Shown here piece by piece: positions 17,255 to 24,920 of a DNA stretch of 38,445 nt. The DNA is from Paracoccus versutus (GTDB lineage Bacteria > Pseudomonadota > Alphaproteobacteria > Rhodobacterales > Rhodobacteraceae). Made by a program: the position numbers and the translations under genes. The stretch is taken from positions 1 to 38,445 of the forward strand of contig NZ_JRKO01000051.1 of assembly GCF_000763885.1 (NCBI RefSeq). Reading direction: 5' to 3'. The notes beneath the pieces are model-generated. The model was given only the letters and a program-made list of their open reading frames with translations, ran no database searches and was not told the origin of the DNA. Every line of letters begins with the position of its first letter. Position 1 is the first letter of the stretch.

Positions 17255-18109
17255 TCATGCCGCCTCGTTGAAGAGGGCGACCCCCCACTGAAGTTCATTG
17301 GCCTTCAGCCAGCGGCGGTAGGCGATCGAGGACGCGTCCGCGCGGGTCGGCAATTCCCAACGGGGATCGAGCGGCAGCTTCCGGGGAACCTGGTTCTCGA
17401 GGATCATCCGGTCCTGCAGGAAGATGTTCTGCTGGAAGTGGAGAAGGCCAGTGTCGGTGTTTTCCTCGTCAAAGACCAGAATGAACGAGTGGACGATACA
17501 CTCGTCCTCTTCCACGGGCTGGATGAACAGCCCGACCAGATCCCAGACATCCTCTCGGATCGGGCAGGTCTTGTACAGGATCGTCGAATAGGGATGCGGG
17601 ACGCGATACTTGTATTCGGTCATCTGGCCGCCCGATGCCGCCGCCGAAGCCATGGGCTGGAAGAATTTGCATTTGGTCGCCCAGATTTCGTCCTTTTCCG
17701 CATCCATGCTGACGTCGTAGCTCTCGACGCTCGGATGCTCTTCCACGCCGAGGATGTCGGTGTGGACGAAGGGAAAATGCGCCATGTCTAGGAAGTTTTC
17801 TACGCAGCGCAGTCCCGAGCAGCGAACGCCCACGCCGCCTACGGTCACAAGACGCCGGTCCGGCTCGTCGAACTCAGGCATGTCGTAAAGCGGGCGTGGC
17901 GTATCGCTCAGCGTGGTCCAGAGATGGCCGTAGCGGATCTGCGTCAGAAGGCTGCGCCCATCGGCATCGTTCACCGAAAGAACGCCAGCCGCGTCGCTCA
18001 CGGTCAGATCCTGCGAAAGCAGTCGGACGGGTTTCGCTTCCGCACCTTCGAAATCGGGAAGGCGGCCGATTGCATACCATTGCGAACGGGTGAAAGTGTC
18101 GGGTGTCAT
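17255..18109 (-). CDS. ndmC: Rieske-less oxygenase catalytic subunit 1 (NdmC-like)
   Basis: Non-heme iron oxygenase subunit of 284 residues that keeps the catalytic domain but lacks the C-x-H/C-x2-H Rieske motif. The iron site reads ENFLDMAHFPFVHTDILG (D108, H111, H116) with a third ligand at about D233 in FLQDRMILENQ. The N-terminal part (WYAIGRLPDFEGAEAKPVRLLSQDLTV) looks like a shortened Rieske domain without its cluster-binding loops. This matches the description of NdmC, the 7-methylxanthine N7-demethylase subunit, which must receive electrons from an external Rieske domain. GAGGAG 7 nt upstream decides the start at 18109. It lies between Rieske protein 1 and GST-like protein 1. Confidence 0.83.
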   Translation of the reverse strand: MTPDTFTRSQWYAIGRLPDFEGAEAKPVRLLSQDLTVSDAAGVLSVNDADGRSLLTQIRYGHLWTTLSDTPRPLYDMPEFDEPDRRLVTVGGVGVRCSGLRCVENFLDMAHFPFVHTDILGVEEHPSVESYDVSMDAEKDEIWATKCKFFQPMASAAASGGQMTEYKYRVPHPYSTILYKTCPIREDVWDLVGLFIQPVEEDECIVHSFILVFDEENTDTGLLHFQQNIFLQDRMILENQVPRKLPLDPRWELPTRADASSIAYRRWLKANELQWGVALFNEAA

Positions 18110-18166
18110 AGTGTTTCTCCTCGCTTGTCGAAGTGAGACGATCAACTTGCTAGGCTGCGATGCCTA

Positions 18167-18838
18167 TTAAGCGGCGCTTGATGCCTTGAATACCTGCCGC
18201 AGACGGGTGGACAGCTTGCTGACGGCGATCGCGGCATCCTCCGATGCACTGGCCGGAACCGAGGTGTGGATCATCGCCCCGTGTTCCTTCATGTCCAGGA
18301 ACGCAAGGAGGATTTCTCCCTCCACACCGGGAACGCGGACGATCGCGGCGTGGTCGGTGATTTTCGACATGAGGCCGGCGCCCATGCCATCTGCAAGCTC
18401 GTTCAGGCTAGCCGGGGCTTGGTCGATATGGACCGAACGGTTGGGAACCCAGTCGCCGTCGATCGATGGCGCCGCCGTCGTCTCGCCGGGATTGGCGACC
18501 CAGATGAACCCGCCGGAATCCGCCGCGCGATAGGCCTTGGCGCGGATCGTCTTGGGCGGAGTCAGGTCGGGATGCGCCGGGATGCCCGCGCAGGCACCCG
18601 CCCCGTCATAGGACCAGCCATGATACAGGCATGTCAGCGTGTTGCCCCGGACGATGCCGTAGGACAGGCGCATGCCCCGGTGGGGGCACCTGTTTTCCCA
18701 TGCGCGGATCTGGCCGTCCTCACCGCGCCACAGGGCGATGTCGTTGTCGGCGATCATGACACGTCCTGCCGTCTTGGGAAGGACGTAGTTCTGAAGTCCG
18801 GCAGGGAACCACCCGGCTTCCAGTTCTGAAGGTTTCAT
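18167..18838 (-). CDS. Stand-alone Rieske [2Fe-2S] protein 1 (resembles NdmD N-terminal domain)
   Basis: Soluble protein of 223 residues with an N-terminal Rieske domain: WFPAGLQNYVLPK, then ENRC51-PHRGMRL and LTC70-LYHGWSY, giving the full C-x-H...C-x2-H set. The C-terminal 100 residues (PNRSVHIDQAPASLNELADGMGAGLMSKITDHAAIV) have no catalytic iron motif. In Pseudomonas the reductase NdmD carries an extra N-terminal Rieske domain of this kind that serves NdmC. Here that domain is a separate gene next to the NdmC-like gene. The start at 18838 is chosen because GGAG lies 6 nt upstream; an ATG 12 nt earlier has none. It probably passes electrons from the reductase to NdmC-like subunit 1. Confidence 0.85.
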   Translation of the reverse strand: MKPSELEAGWFPAGLQNYVLPKTAGRVMIADNDIALWRGEDGQIRAWENRCPHRGMRLSYGIVRGNTLTCLYHGWSYDGAGACAGIPAHPDLTPPKTIRAKAYRAADSGGFIWVANPGETTAAPSIDGDWVPNRSVHIDQAPASLNELADGMGAGLMSKITDHAAIVRVPGVEGEILLAFLDMKEHGAMIHTSVPASASEDAAIAVSKLSTRLRQVFKASSAA

Positions 18839-18948
18839 TCCACTCTCCATTTCTGTGTTTTAAGCCCTGGACACTGGTCGGTTGGGCTATAGTCCAGCCC
18901 GTCCGTTTCAGCGTCCTTGGCGGCGCCGGGCTTCGATTCTGTACCGCG

Positions 18949-19182
18949 TCAGACGGTCTCAAGCGTGATCGTGTCGATGTTCACGTCGTCCGGCCCGAGC
19001 CAGCAGGCAATCTCGAACATGTCGATAAGGCTTTCATCCCCGGTCAGGATCAGCGTGATGTACTTGGGGGTCGCGCTTGTGATCGTGCTCGACAACGAAA
19101 GGCGCCGAGCAAAGTGGCTGACCATGGCAAGGCAGGACTCGGTCTTGAGAGCTCCCTCAAGAGATACGCGCCGCGTTACCAT
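18949..19182 (-). CDS. 77-residue protein between reductase and Rieske protein 1, unknown
   Basis: Small protein MVTRRVSLEGALKTESCLAM..., then LSSTITSATPKYITLILTG and MFEIACWLGPDDVNIDTITLE. Its ATG lies 1 nt after the reductase stop (TGACATG), so it is likely translated by coupling. The beta-alpha-beta-like pattern is loosely like a small ACT or ferredoxin-fold domain, but I cannot assign a family. A role as an effector-type subunit of the oxygenase system is possible. A 110-base gap separates it from Rieske protein 1, so an internal promoter could exist there. Confidence 0.65.
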   Translation of the reverse strand: MVTRRVSLEGALKTESCLAMVSHFARRLSLSSTITSATPKYITLILTGDESLIDMFEIACWLGPDDVNIDTITLETV

Positions 19183-19183
19183 G

Positions 19184-20131
19184 TCACAGGTCCAGCACCA
19201 GCTTCTTGCCCTTGCAACGCGACACGCAAGGCAGGATCAGCGTCCCGGATTCCTTCTCGGCCGGATTGAGGTAGAAATCGCGGTGATCCGGTTCGCCCTC
19301 CAGAACGGTGGTCAGGCAGGTGCCGCAAACCCCCTGTTCGCAGGATGTCATCGGCTCCAGCCCGGCAGCCTCCATAGCGCCGATGATGGTCTGGTCTTCC
19401 TCGACCGTCAGGGTGACACCCGATTTCTGCAGCACCACCTCGAAGCTGTCGCCGTCGAGTTCCAGCGTGGCCGCATCGACGCTGAACCGTTCCAGGTGGA
19501 CGCGGTCGCTTTTCCAGCCGCAGTTCTTCGCCAGTTGCTCGATCAGGTCCATAAAGGGTCCGGGTCCGCAGAAATACAGGCGAGCATCGGCGGGCGGATT
19601 GGACAGGATCCCGGTCAGAACGGCGTTGAGCGTCGGTGGAACAAGGCCAAGATAGACTGGAGCCTCGTCCAGGGCGGCGATTTCGCTTTTGAACGGCACA
19701 TGTTCGGCGCTTCGGGCGAACAGATGCAGGACGCATTTGCGGCTTACGGACTGAAGATGGCGCGCCATTGCCAGCACCGGGGTGATGCCGATGCCCCCGG
19801 CGATCAGGATCACCGGACCCTCGTCCGACCGAAGCTCGAAGTTGTTCCGTGGCAGGCCCACCTCGATCTCGTCGCCCTCGTTCAGCGCGTGCATCGCAGC
19901 CGATCCGCCTCGGCCGTTCGTTTCGCGCTTGACGGCGATGTGATAGGCATCGCAGTCCTTGGGGGCGTTCCAAAGCGAGTACTGGCGGACGATGCCGTCG
20001 CCGACGCAGACGTCGATATGGTCGCCTGGTGTGAACTTGACGGACGATCCATCGCAGGGGACCAGTTCGTACGAACGGATTTCCGGCGTCTGCTCTACGA
20101 TCCGCCTGATCTTTACCCGTTGAGTGTTCAT
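19184..20131 (-). CDS. Flavin/[2Fe-2S] oxidoreductase (NdmD-like reductase without Rieske domain)
   Basis: NAD(P)H-dependent electron-transfer reductase of 315 residues of the phthalate dioxygenase reductase/VanB type. The flavin-binding R49-QYS motif is in GIVRQYSLW, the nucleotide-binding site is in ILIAGGIGITPVLAMAR (about 109-125), and CGPGPFM follows at about 188. The C-terminal plant-type ferredoxin domain has cysteines C264, C269, C272 and C302 (SCEQGVCGTCLT and LPCVSRC). NdmD has the same order of domains after its extra Rieske domain. The ATG overlaps the stop of GST-like gene 2 (ATGA); a longer frame upstream is not needed. It is the only reductase in the island, so it probably serves all the oxygenases. 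Confidence 0.92.
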   Translation of the reverse strand: MNTQRVKIRRIVEQTPEIRSYELVPCDGSSVKFTPGDHIDVCVGDGIVRQYSLWNAPKDCDAYHIAVKRETNGRGGSAAMHALNEGDEIEVGLPRNNFELRSDEGPVILIAGGIGITPVLAMARHLQSVSRKCVLHLFARSAEHVPFKSEIAALDEAPVYLGLVPPTLNAVLTGILSNPPADARLYFCGPGPFMDLIEQLAKNCGWKSDRVHLERFSVDAATLELDGDSFEVVLQKSGVTLTVEEDQTIIGAMEAAGLEPMTSCEQGVCGTCLTTVLEGEPDHRDFYLNPAEKESGTLILPCVSRCKGKKLVLDL

Positions 20132-20769
20132 GGCGTTTCCTTCGGCATTTGAAGAGGCATCATGCCGGGCATTGGCTTGAACTTCTCGAGTCTCATGAAG
20201 CGCTCCATCCACCGCGAAACGGAAAAAAATGGAGCCAAGTCGATGCCACCTTCTTCGGCAAGTGCAATGTAGGGAAGGCACGCGACATCCGCGATGGTCG
20301 GATGCGGCAACGGCAGCAGCCAGTCATGGCCGTCTTTTTCGGCGAACCAGAGATGCTCGTCGATGATCCGCAGCAGCTTGATGCCTTCGGTCCGGGCCTT
20401 GCTCACGTCCAGCCGATAGAACATCGCATCATGGAGCCGTGCAGCCGAAATGGAGCCCGTCAGCTGGTCCGCGAAGGCGAGCCATTGATAGACCTCGCCC
20501 TGGTGATCGCGCGGAAACCATTTGCCGGACTTGTCGTAAGCGGCGGCAAGGTAGACCAGGATGGCCTGCGCATCGCGAACCGCTTGACCTTTATCCATGA
20601 TGGCCGGAAGCTGTCCCAGCGGGTTTATGTTAAGGAAACGCGGCGACTTGTGCTCGTATCCCGGATAAAAGTCGACAAGGATCGACTGGTATTCCAGGCC
20701 AAGCTGCTCCAGCAGGAACCGGACCTTGAAGCAGTTCCCCGAAAGTGGATAGTCATGGAACTGTATCAT
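20128..20769 (-). CDS. GST-like protein 2 (NdmE-like)
   Basis: GST-fold protein of 213 residues, a paralogue of GST-like protein 1. It reads MIQFHDYPLSGNCFKVRFLLEQLGLEYQSILVDFYPGYEHKSPRFLNINPLGQLPAIMDKG, then VRDAQAILVYLAAAYD, and ends KFKPMPGMM. As in the paralogue, the usual acidic-Ser glutathione pair is D-A, which suggests a structural rather than catalytic role. It is coupled at both ends: ATGA overlap with Rieske-like protein 2 upstream and with the reductase downstream. In P. putida NdmE is reported to bridge NdmC and NdmD, and this gene lies between the Rieske-like protein and the reductase. Confidence 0.85.
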   Translation of the reverse strand: MIQFHDYPLSGNCFKVRFLLEQLGLEYQSILVDFYPGYEHKSPRFLNINPLGQLPAIMDKGQAVRDAQAILVYLAAAYDKSGKWFPRDHQGEVYQWLAFADQLTGSISAARLHDAMFYRLDVSKARTEGIKLLRIIDEHLWFAEKDGHDWLLPLPHPTIADVACLPYIALAEEGGIDLAPFFSVSRWMERFMRLEKFKPMPGMMPLQMPKETP

Positions 20770-21299
20770 GACTCCTCCAATCTGCGCCTGATCGCTGACA
20801 ATTCCGCGCGCCTTTGCGCCGGATCGCCTGTCGGGTAAACCATCGTCCCATCGACGCCCCAAGGGGTAAGATGATCGACGCTGGAATCGACATGCAGCCT
20901 GACCTGATCGACCGGCGCCGCGATGTGGACCGGATAGCAAGGCTCGCCTCCGCTGCCCGTGGGCAAGCATTCTTCCACGCTCGCCCAGACAAAGCCGTCC
21001 GCCACGGCCGTGGAATAGACGGTCGCACTTATGTCGTGGGACGGGCGTCCCTGCAGCGCGGGAACCAGCGTCACCTTGCCCGATTCGTCGAACTGCCAGC
21101 CGTGGTACACGCCTTCGAGGTATCCGCCCATGTTCCGTCCGGCGCTAAGCCTTACGGAGCGGTGGGGGCAGCGATCCAGCCAAACGTTGATCGCGCCGCT
21201 GGCGCCCCGCCAGATGACCAAGGGCTTGTCGCCCATCATTGACCTGACGATCGAATAGTCGCGGACGTCTTTTTCGAGTGCAACAACATACGAGGTCAT
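20766..21299 (-). CDS. Rieske-like protein 2 with a substituted cluster ligand
   Basis: Protein of 177 residues related to Rieske protein 1: DKPLVIWRGASGAINVWLDRC44-PH46-RSVRLSAGRNMGGYLEG63-VYH66-GWQF. The first ligand pair (C-x-H) is intact, but the second Cys is Gly (GGC codon), leaving G-V-Y-H. With three of four ligands it should not hold a normal [2Fe-2S] Rieske cluster. It is also shorter at the C-terminus than its paralogue. Start and stop overlap its neighbours (ATGA each), so it is still translated in a tight operon. It is either a structural relic that holds the second NdmC-like subunit together or a decaying copy whose job is done by Rieske protein 1. Confidence 0.8.
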   Translation of the reverse strand: MTSYVVALEKDVRDYSIVRSMMGDKPLVIWRGASGAINVWLDRCPHRSVRLSAGRNMGGYLEGVYHGWQFDESGKVTLVPALQGRPSHDISATVYSTAVADGFVWASVEECLPTGSGGEPCYPVHIAAPVDQVRLHVDSSVDHLTPWGVDGTMVYPTGDPAQRRAELSAIRRRLEES

Positions 21300-22117
21300 G
21301 TCATCGCCCCATAGGTTACATGGTTGGCGCGCAGCCATTCGCGGTAGCTCAGCGAAGAATTGTCCACCTCGATGGAGGTCTCCGCGCCGTTGAGCGGCAG
21401 CTTCTTGTGGACATGCCGCTCGAGAACATACTTGTCCTGCGCCGAGATGATCTGCTGGTCGGCTTTCAACTGACGCTCGTCCATCCAGTCTTCCCTTATC
21501 CATGCAAGCAGCTTGTGCGCGATAAAGTTTTCTTCATCCAAAGGCTGTGCGAATATGCCGAGATAGTCGTATCGACCCGGTGTAGACGGGCGATGGATGA
21601 AAAGAACTACCGAATACGGGTCCGAAATCCGGTAGGTGTATTCCGCGACCGAGTTCGTCAACGGCAGCCAAGCCTTCTGCGACTTCAGCCACAACGCCCC
21701 CGCTGCATCGACGCTGGCCTCTCCCGGAACCAAATCCAGGTGATTCTCGTCGCCCAGGATGTTGGGATGCAGGAAGGGGAAATGCGCGTTGTCGATCACG
21801 TTGTCCACGATCCGCAGGCCCGAACACTTTATGGGCGTGGACCAGATGTTCATGACCAAGCGATCAACCTCGTAGTATTCCAGCAGCTGCTGTGGGGGTC
21901 CGTCGGGCTTGCCCAGGCTAGTCCAGACATATCCCAGCCGCTCAGTCACCGGCAAAGGGCGGGAGTCGCTCGACGCGGAAATCCAGGTCTTGTGGATTTC
22001 CAGGTCGATGTCATGGCCCAGAAGCCGGGTCCTTGTCGCATTCCTCCGCCGGATGTCCGTTGGCGACCCGAGCGGGTACCAACGGTTCCAAACCACAGCG
22101 TCTTCACATGCGTTCAT
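21296..22117 (-). CDS. Rieske-less oxygenase catalytic subunit 2 (NdmC-like)
   Basis: Second Rieske-less oxygenase subunit, 273 residues. It begins MNACEDAVVWNRWYPLGSPTDIR, has no C-x-H/C-x2-H motif, and keeps the iron site in DNVIDNAHFPFLHPNILG (D109, H112, H117) with D228 (AQDKYVLE) as third ligand. It is clearly paralogous to NdmC-like subunit 1 (HFPFVHTDILG against HFPFLHPNILG; SYREWLRAN against AYRRWLKAN near the ends), but the two are diverged, so they may demethylate different positions or substrates. It starts 5 nt after the NdmB-like stop. A frame 31 codons longer exists upstream but runs inside the NdmB-like gene. Confidence 0.82.
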   Translation of the reverse strand: MNACEDAVVWNRWYPLGSPTDIRRRNATRTRLLGHDIDLEIHKTWISASSDSRPLPVTERLGYVWTSLGKPDGPPQQLLEYYEVDRLVMNIWSTPIKCSGLRIVDNVIDNAHFPFLHPNILGDENHLDLVPGEASVDAAGALWLKSQKAWLPLTNSVAEYTYRISDPYSVVLFIHRPSTPGRYDYLGIFAQPLDEENFIAHKLLAWIREDWMDERQLKADQQIISAQDKYVLERHVHKKLPLNGAETSIEVDNSSLSYREWLRANHVTYGAMT

Positions 22118-22122
22118 GCCGG

Positions 22123-23178
22123 TCACTTGCTTTCGGTGACGTCGGTGAACAGGGCCGCTTTGAACGCTTCTTCGCCCTTTGCCGCGGCAGTGGACAGTTC
22201 GCGCAGCCATTTCCGGTACTGGTTCGAGATCTTGTCCGTCGGCAGCGAAACCTCGTCCAAGTAGATCGGGCCAGGCTGCGTCTCGATGACCGGCTGGTCC
22301 TCGGCCAAGACGAGCTTCTGGAAGTTGAGCGGCTGGCTATCGGGCAAGTCGTCTTCGGTATGCGCGATGATCATGAAGTTGCGGCACGAGTTCTCCGAGA
22401 CTGGGCTGGAGGTGGTCCAGAGTAGGAAAGGCTTGTCGTTCTTGTACAACCTGATCGACAGGTTGACGCTGAACGGCATGGAGTTCCGGTAGTTCCAGCT
22501 TCCCAGCGGGCTATCGTCCGGCAGCGTGTCCAGCATGTCGCGGCCCGGCTCCATGAAGAAGCGAAGTTCGCCGCCCACGCGGTCAACGGGCACGATCGCC
22601 GGTTCCGAATATGCCGGGTCATAGAGGGTGCCCGGATGCACATAGGCGAAGTGCGAAAAATCGGTGAAGTTTTCCCAGCGGCGTTCGGCCGAGCTGTTCC
22701 AGTTGTAGGGCTCCGCGATGATTTGACGCTTGAATTCGGGGTTTTCCCAAGCTTCGCAGTAAGGGATGTTCGTGCAATCCCACGAGCTGTCGAGGCGGAC
22801 CCAGATGATTCCGTACCGCTCTTCGCAGGCATAGGCGGGCGTAAACGCCTTTTTCGGGATCGCGTCGCTGGGACAGGCCGGCATAAGCTCGCAGCGGCCC
22901 GTGGCGCCGTATTCCCAGCCGTGATACGGGCATTGGATGCGGTTGTTCTCAAGCACCTTCCCGACGGACAGTTTCGCGTAGCGATGCGCGCAGCGGTCTC
23001 GCATGGCGACGTATTTTCCGTTCAGCTTCGCGATGACCAGTGGTTCGTCAAGAAGCGTCCTACCGATCGGACCGTTGCCTGCCGGATCGGCAGCCTCGAG
23101 TTCGTTCACGGTTGCGACAGGATGCCAGAAATGGCGCAGATAGCTTTGATCTGCGGTGAGTGGAGTCAAAGCGTTCAT
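22123..23178 (-). CDS. ndmB: Rieske non-heme iron N-demethylase, NdmB-like
   Basis: Terminal oxygenase of 351 residues. The Rieske ligands are C63-x-H65 (CAHRYAKLS) and C83-x2-H86 (CPYHGW). The iron site is D173/H176/H181 in WENFTDFSHFAYVHPGTLYDP, with D294 in LAEDQPVIET. It is closer to P. putida NdmB (theobromine N3-demethylase) than to NdmA from memory: LWTTSSPV, SCRNFMII and LRHFWHPVATVNELE are shared with NdmB-type sequences. GGGGGA precedes the start. It is the first gene of the nine-gene minus-strand operon. An IS21-family element now sits 125 bp upstream of the start. Exact regiospecificity cannot be read from sequence. Confidence 0.85.
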   Translation of the reverse strand: MNALTPLTADQSYLRHFWHPVATVNELEAADPAGNGPIGRTLLDEPLVIAKLNGKYVAMRDRCAHRYAKLSVGKVLENNRIQCPYHGWEYGATGRCELMPACPSDAIPKKAFTPAYACEERYGIIWVRLDSSWDCTNIPYCEAWENPEFKRQIIAEPYNWNSSAERRWENFTDFSHFAYVHPGTLYDPAYSEPAIVPVDRVGGELRFFMEPGRDMLDTLPDDSPLGSWNYRNSMPFSVNLSIRLYKNDKPFLLWTTSSPVSENSCRNFMIIAHTEDDLPDSQPLNFQKLVLAEDQPVIETQPGPIYLDEVSLPTDKISNQYRKWLRELSTAAAKGEEAFKAALFTDVTESK

Positions 23179-23303
23179 TATTTCCCCCGGTTAGCTACCG
23201 TTGTAATAGTTGCTTCATAAAAGCCTAACGGAAGGCAGCGCGTTTCAAAAAGTGCATTAAATTGTACCTTGCGTTTCGGATTTTGAACGACAGTTCGGAA
23301 ACG
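23179..23303 (-). promoter_or_regulatory. Upstream region of the ndmB-like operon, cut by the IS21 element
   Basis: The 125 bases between the operon start and the IS contain a possible -10 (TACAAT, minus strand, near 23262) and a GAAC-gaca-GTTC dyad near 23286-23297. The -35 is weak. The IS insertion removed everything beyond 23303 to the other side (now from 25814), so upstream activator sites may have been lost, or replaced by IS-borne promoter activity. Confidence 0.4.
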
Positions 23304-23423
23304 TGAGAATGGCGGTGCGAAATTAGTCCACGTTAGCGGCGGCATGGTGCTGCTGCGGGCGGCGTAAAAGTCGTCCACCTTTTCCCTTTCTGCGGCTGCA
23401 GGGAGGATGGGAGGATCTACAGC

Positions 23424-24920
23424 GTGGAACTCTATCTCAAGGTTCGTCAGGCCTGTGCTGCTGGTATGAGCCAGCGTCAGGCGGCGACGACATTCAACAT
23501 ATCGCGCGACACGGTCGCAAAGATGATGACGTTCTCGGTTCCTCCGGGCTACCGGCGGACGGCCGAGGTCAGGCGCCCGAAGCTCGATCCGTTCATCCCG
23601 ATCATCGAGGGTTGGCTGGAGGCGGACCGGACCATGCCGCGCAAGCAGCGGCATACGGCGAAGCGTGTGTTTGACCGTCTGCGCGAAGAATGCGGTTTCA
23701 CCGGCGGCTACACGATCATCAAGGATTATATCCGGGAACGTGAGCGGCGGGGCCAGGAGGTGTTCGTGCCGCTGGCGCATCCCCCAGGACACGCGCAGGC
23801 CGACTTCGGCGAGGCAATGGTTCGGATCGGAGGTGTCGAACAGAAGGCGCATTTCTTCGTGCTGGACTTGCCGCATAGCGACGCCTGCTACGTCCGTGCC
23901 TATCCGGCGGCGGTTGCCGAGGCCTGGGTGGACGGTCATGTCCATGCCTTTGCCTTTTTGGGGGCGGTTCCGCAGTCGATCGTCTACGACAATGACCGCT
24001 GCCTGGTGGCGAAGATCCTGCCGGATGGCACCCGCAAGCGAGCCGCCCTGTTCAGCGGGTTTCTGTCGCATTACCTGATCCGGGATCGCTATGGCCGCCC
24101 TGGCAAGGGGAACGACAAAGGCAATGTCGAAGGCCTGGTGGGCTATTGCCGCCGCAACTTCATGGTGCCGATGCCTGAGTTCGCCAGTTGGGAAGAATTC
24201 AACCTCTGGCTGGAGGAGCGCTGCAAGCGGCGTCAGCACGATGTCCTTCGCGGCGAGAGCGAAACGATCGGCGAGCGACTGCAGCGCGATCTCGCCGCGA
24301 TGCGCCCGCTCCCGGCGGCGCCCTTTGATGCCTGCGATCAGGCGACCGGCCGCGTGTCGTCGCAATCGCTGGTGCGCTACAAGACCAACGATTACTCGGT
24401 GCCCGTCGCCTACGGCCATCAGGATGTCTGGATCCGGGGCTATATCCATGAGGTGGTGATCGGCTGCCGGGGCGAAGTGATCGCCCGCCATCCCCGGTGC
24501 TGGGATCGCGACGAGATCGTCTTCGACCCGCTCCATTACCTTCCGCTGATCGAGCAGAAGATCAATGCGTTGGATCAGGCGGCACCATTGCAGGACTGGG
24601 ACCTGCCAGAGGAGTTCGCCACCCTGCGCCGGCTGATGGAGGCACGGATGAACCGGCACGGCCGACGCGAATATGTCCAGGTCCTGCGGCTTCTGGAAAC
24701 CTTCGATCTGGCCGATCTGCATGCGGCCGTGAGGCAGGCGCTGCAGATGGGGGCGATCGGCTTCGATGCGGTGAAGCATCTCTTGTTGTGCCGGGTGGAG
24801 CGCCGGCCACCCCGGCTGGATCTGGACTGCTATCCCTACCTGCCCAGGGCAACGGTCGAGAAGACCGAGGCCCGCTCCTACATGCGGCTGCTGTCTGTCA
24901 ATGCGGAGGGCGTGGCATGA
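23424..24920 (+). CDS. istA: IS21-family transposase IstA
   Basis: DDE transposase of 498 residues starting at GTG after GGGAGGAT. The N-terminal HTH is MELYLKVRQACAAGMSQRQAATTFNISRDTVAKM. The rve core has catalytic residues in HAQADFGE (D), SIVYDND (D) and GKGNVEGLVGY (E), and a C-terminal DNA-binding part follows. It is full length and intact. Its TGA overlaps the istB start. Confidence 0.97.
   Translation: MELYLKVRQACAAGMSQRQAATTFNISRDTVAKMMTFSVPPGYRRTAEVRRPKLDPFIPIIEGWLEADRTMPRKQRHTAKRVFDRLREECGFTGGYTIIKDYIRERERRGQEVFVPLAHPPGHAQADFGEAMVRIGGVEQKAHFFVLDLPHSDACYVRAYPAAVAEAWVDGHVHAFAFLGAVPQSIVYDNDRCLVAKILPDGTRKRAALFSGFLSHYLIRDRYGRPGKGNDKGNVEGLVGYCRRNFMVPMPEFASWEEFNLWLEERCKRRQHDVLRGESETIGERLQRDLAAMRPLPAAPFDACDQATGRVSSQSLVRYKTNDYSVPVAYGHQDVWIRGYIHEVVIGCRGEVIARHPRCWDRDEIVFDPLHYLPLIEQKINALDQAAPLQDWDLPEEFATLRRLMEARMNRHGRREYVQVLRLLETFDLADLHAAVRQALQMGAIGFDAVKHLLLCRVERRPPRLDLDCYPYLPRATVEKTEARSYMRLLSVNAEGVA

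Noticed and set aside
23178..24779. Minus-strand open frame opposite istA
   Set aside because: It would read across the IS21 left end; no protein-like content.
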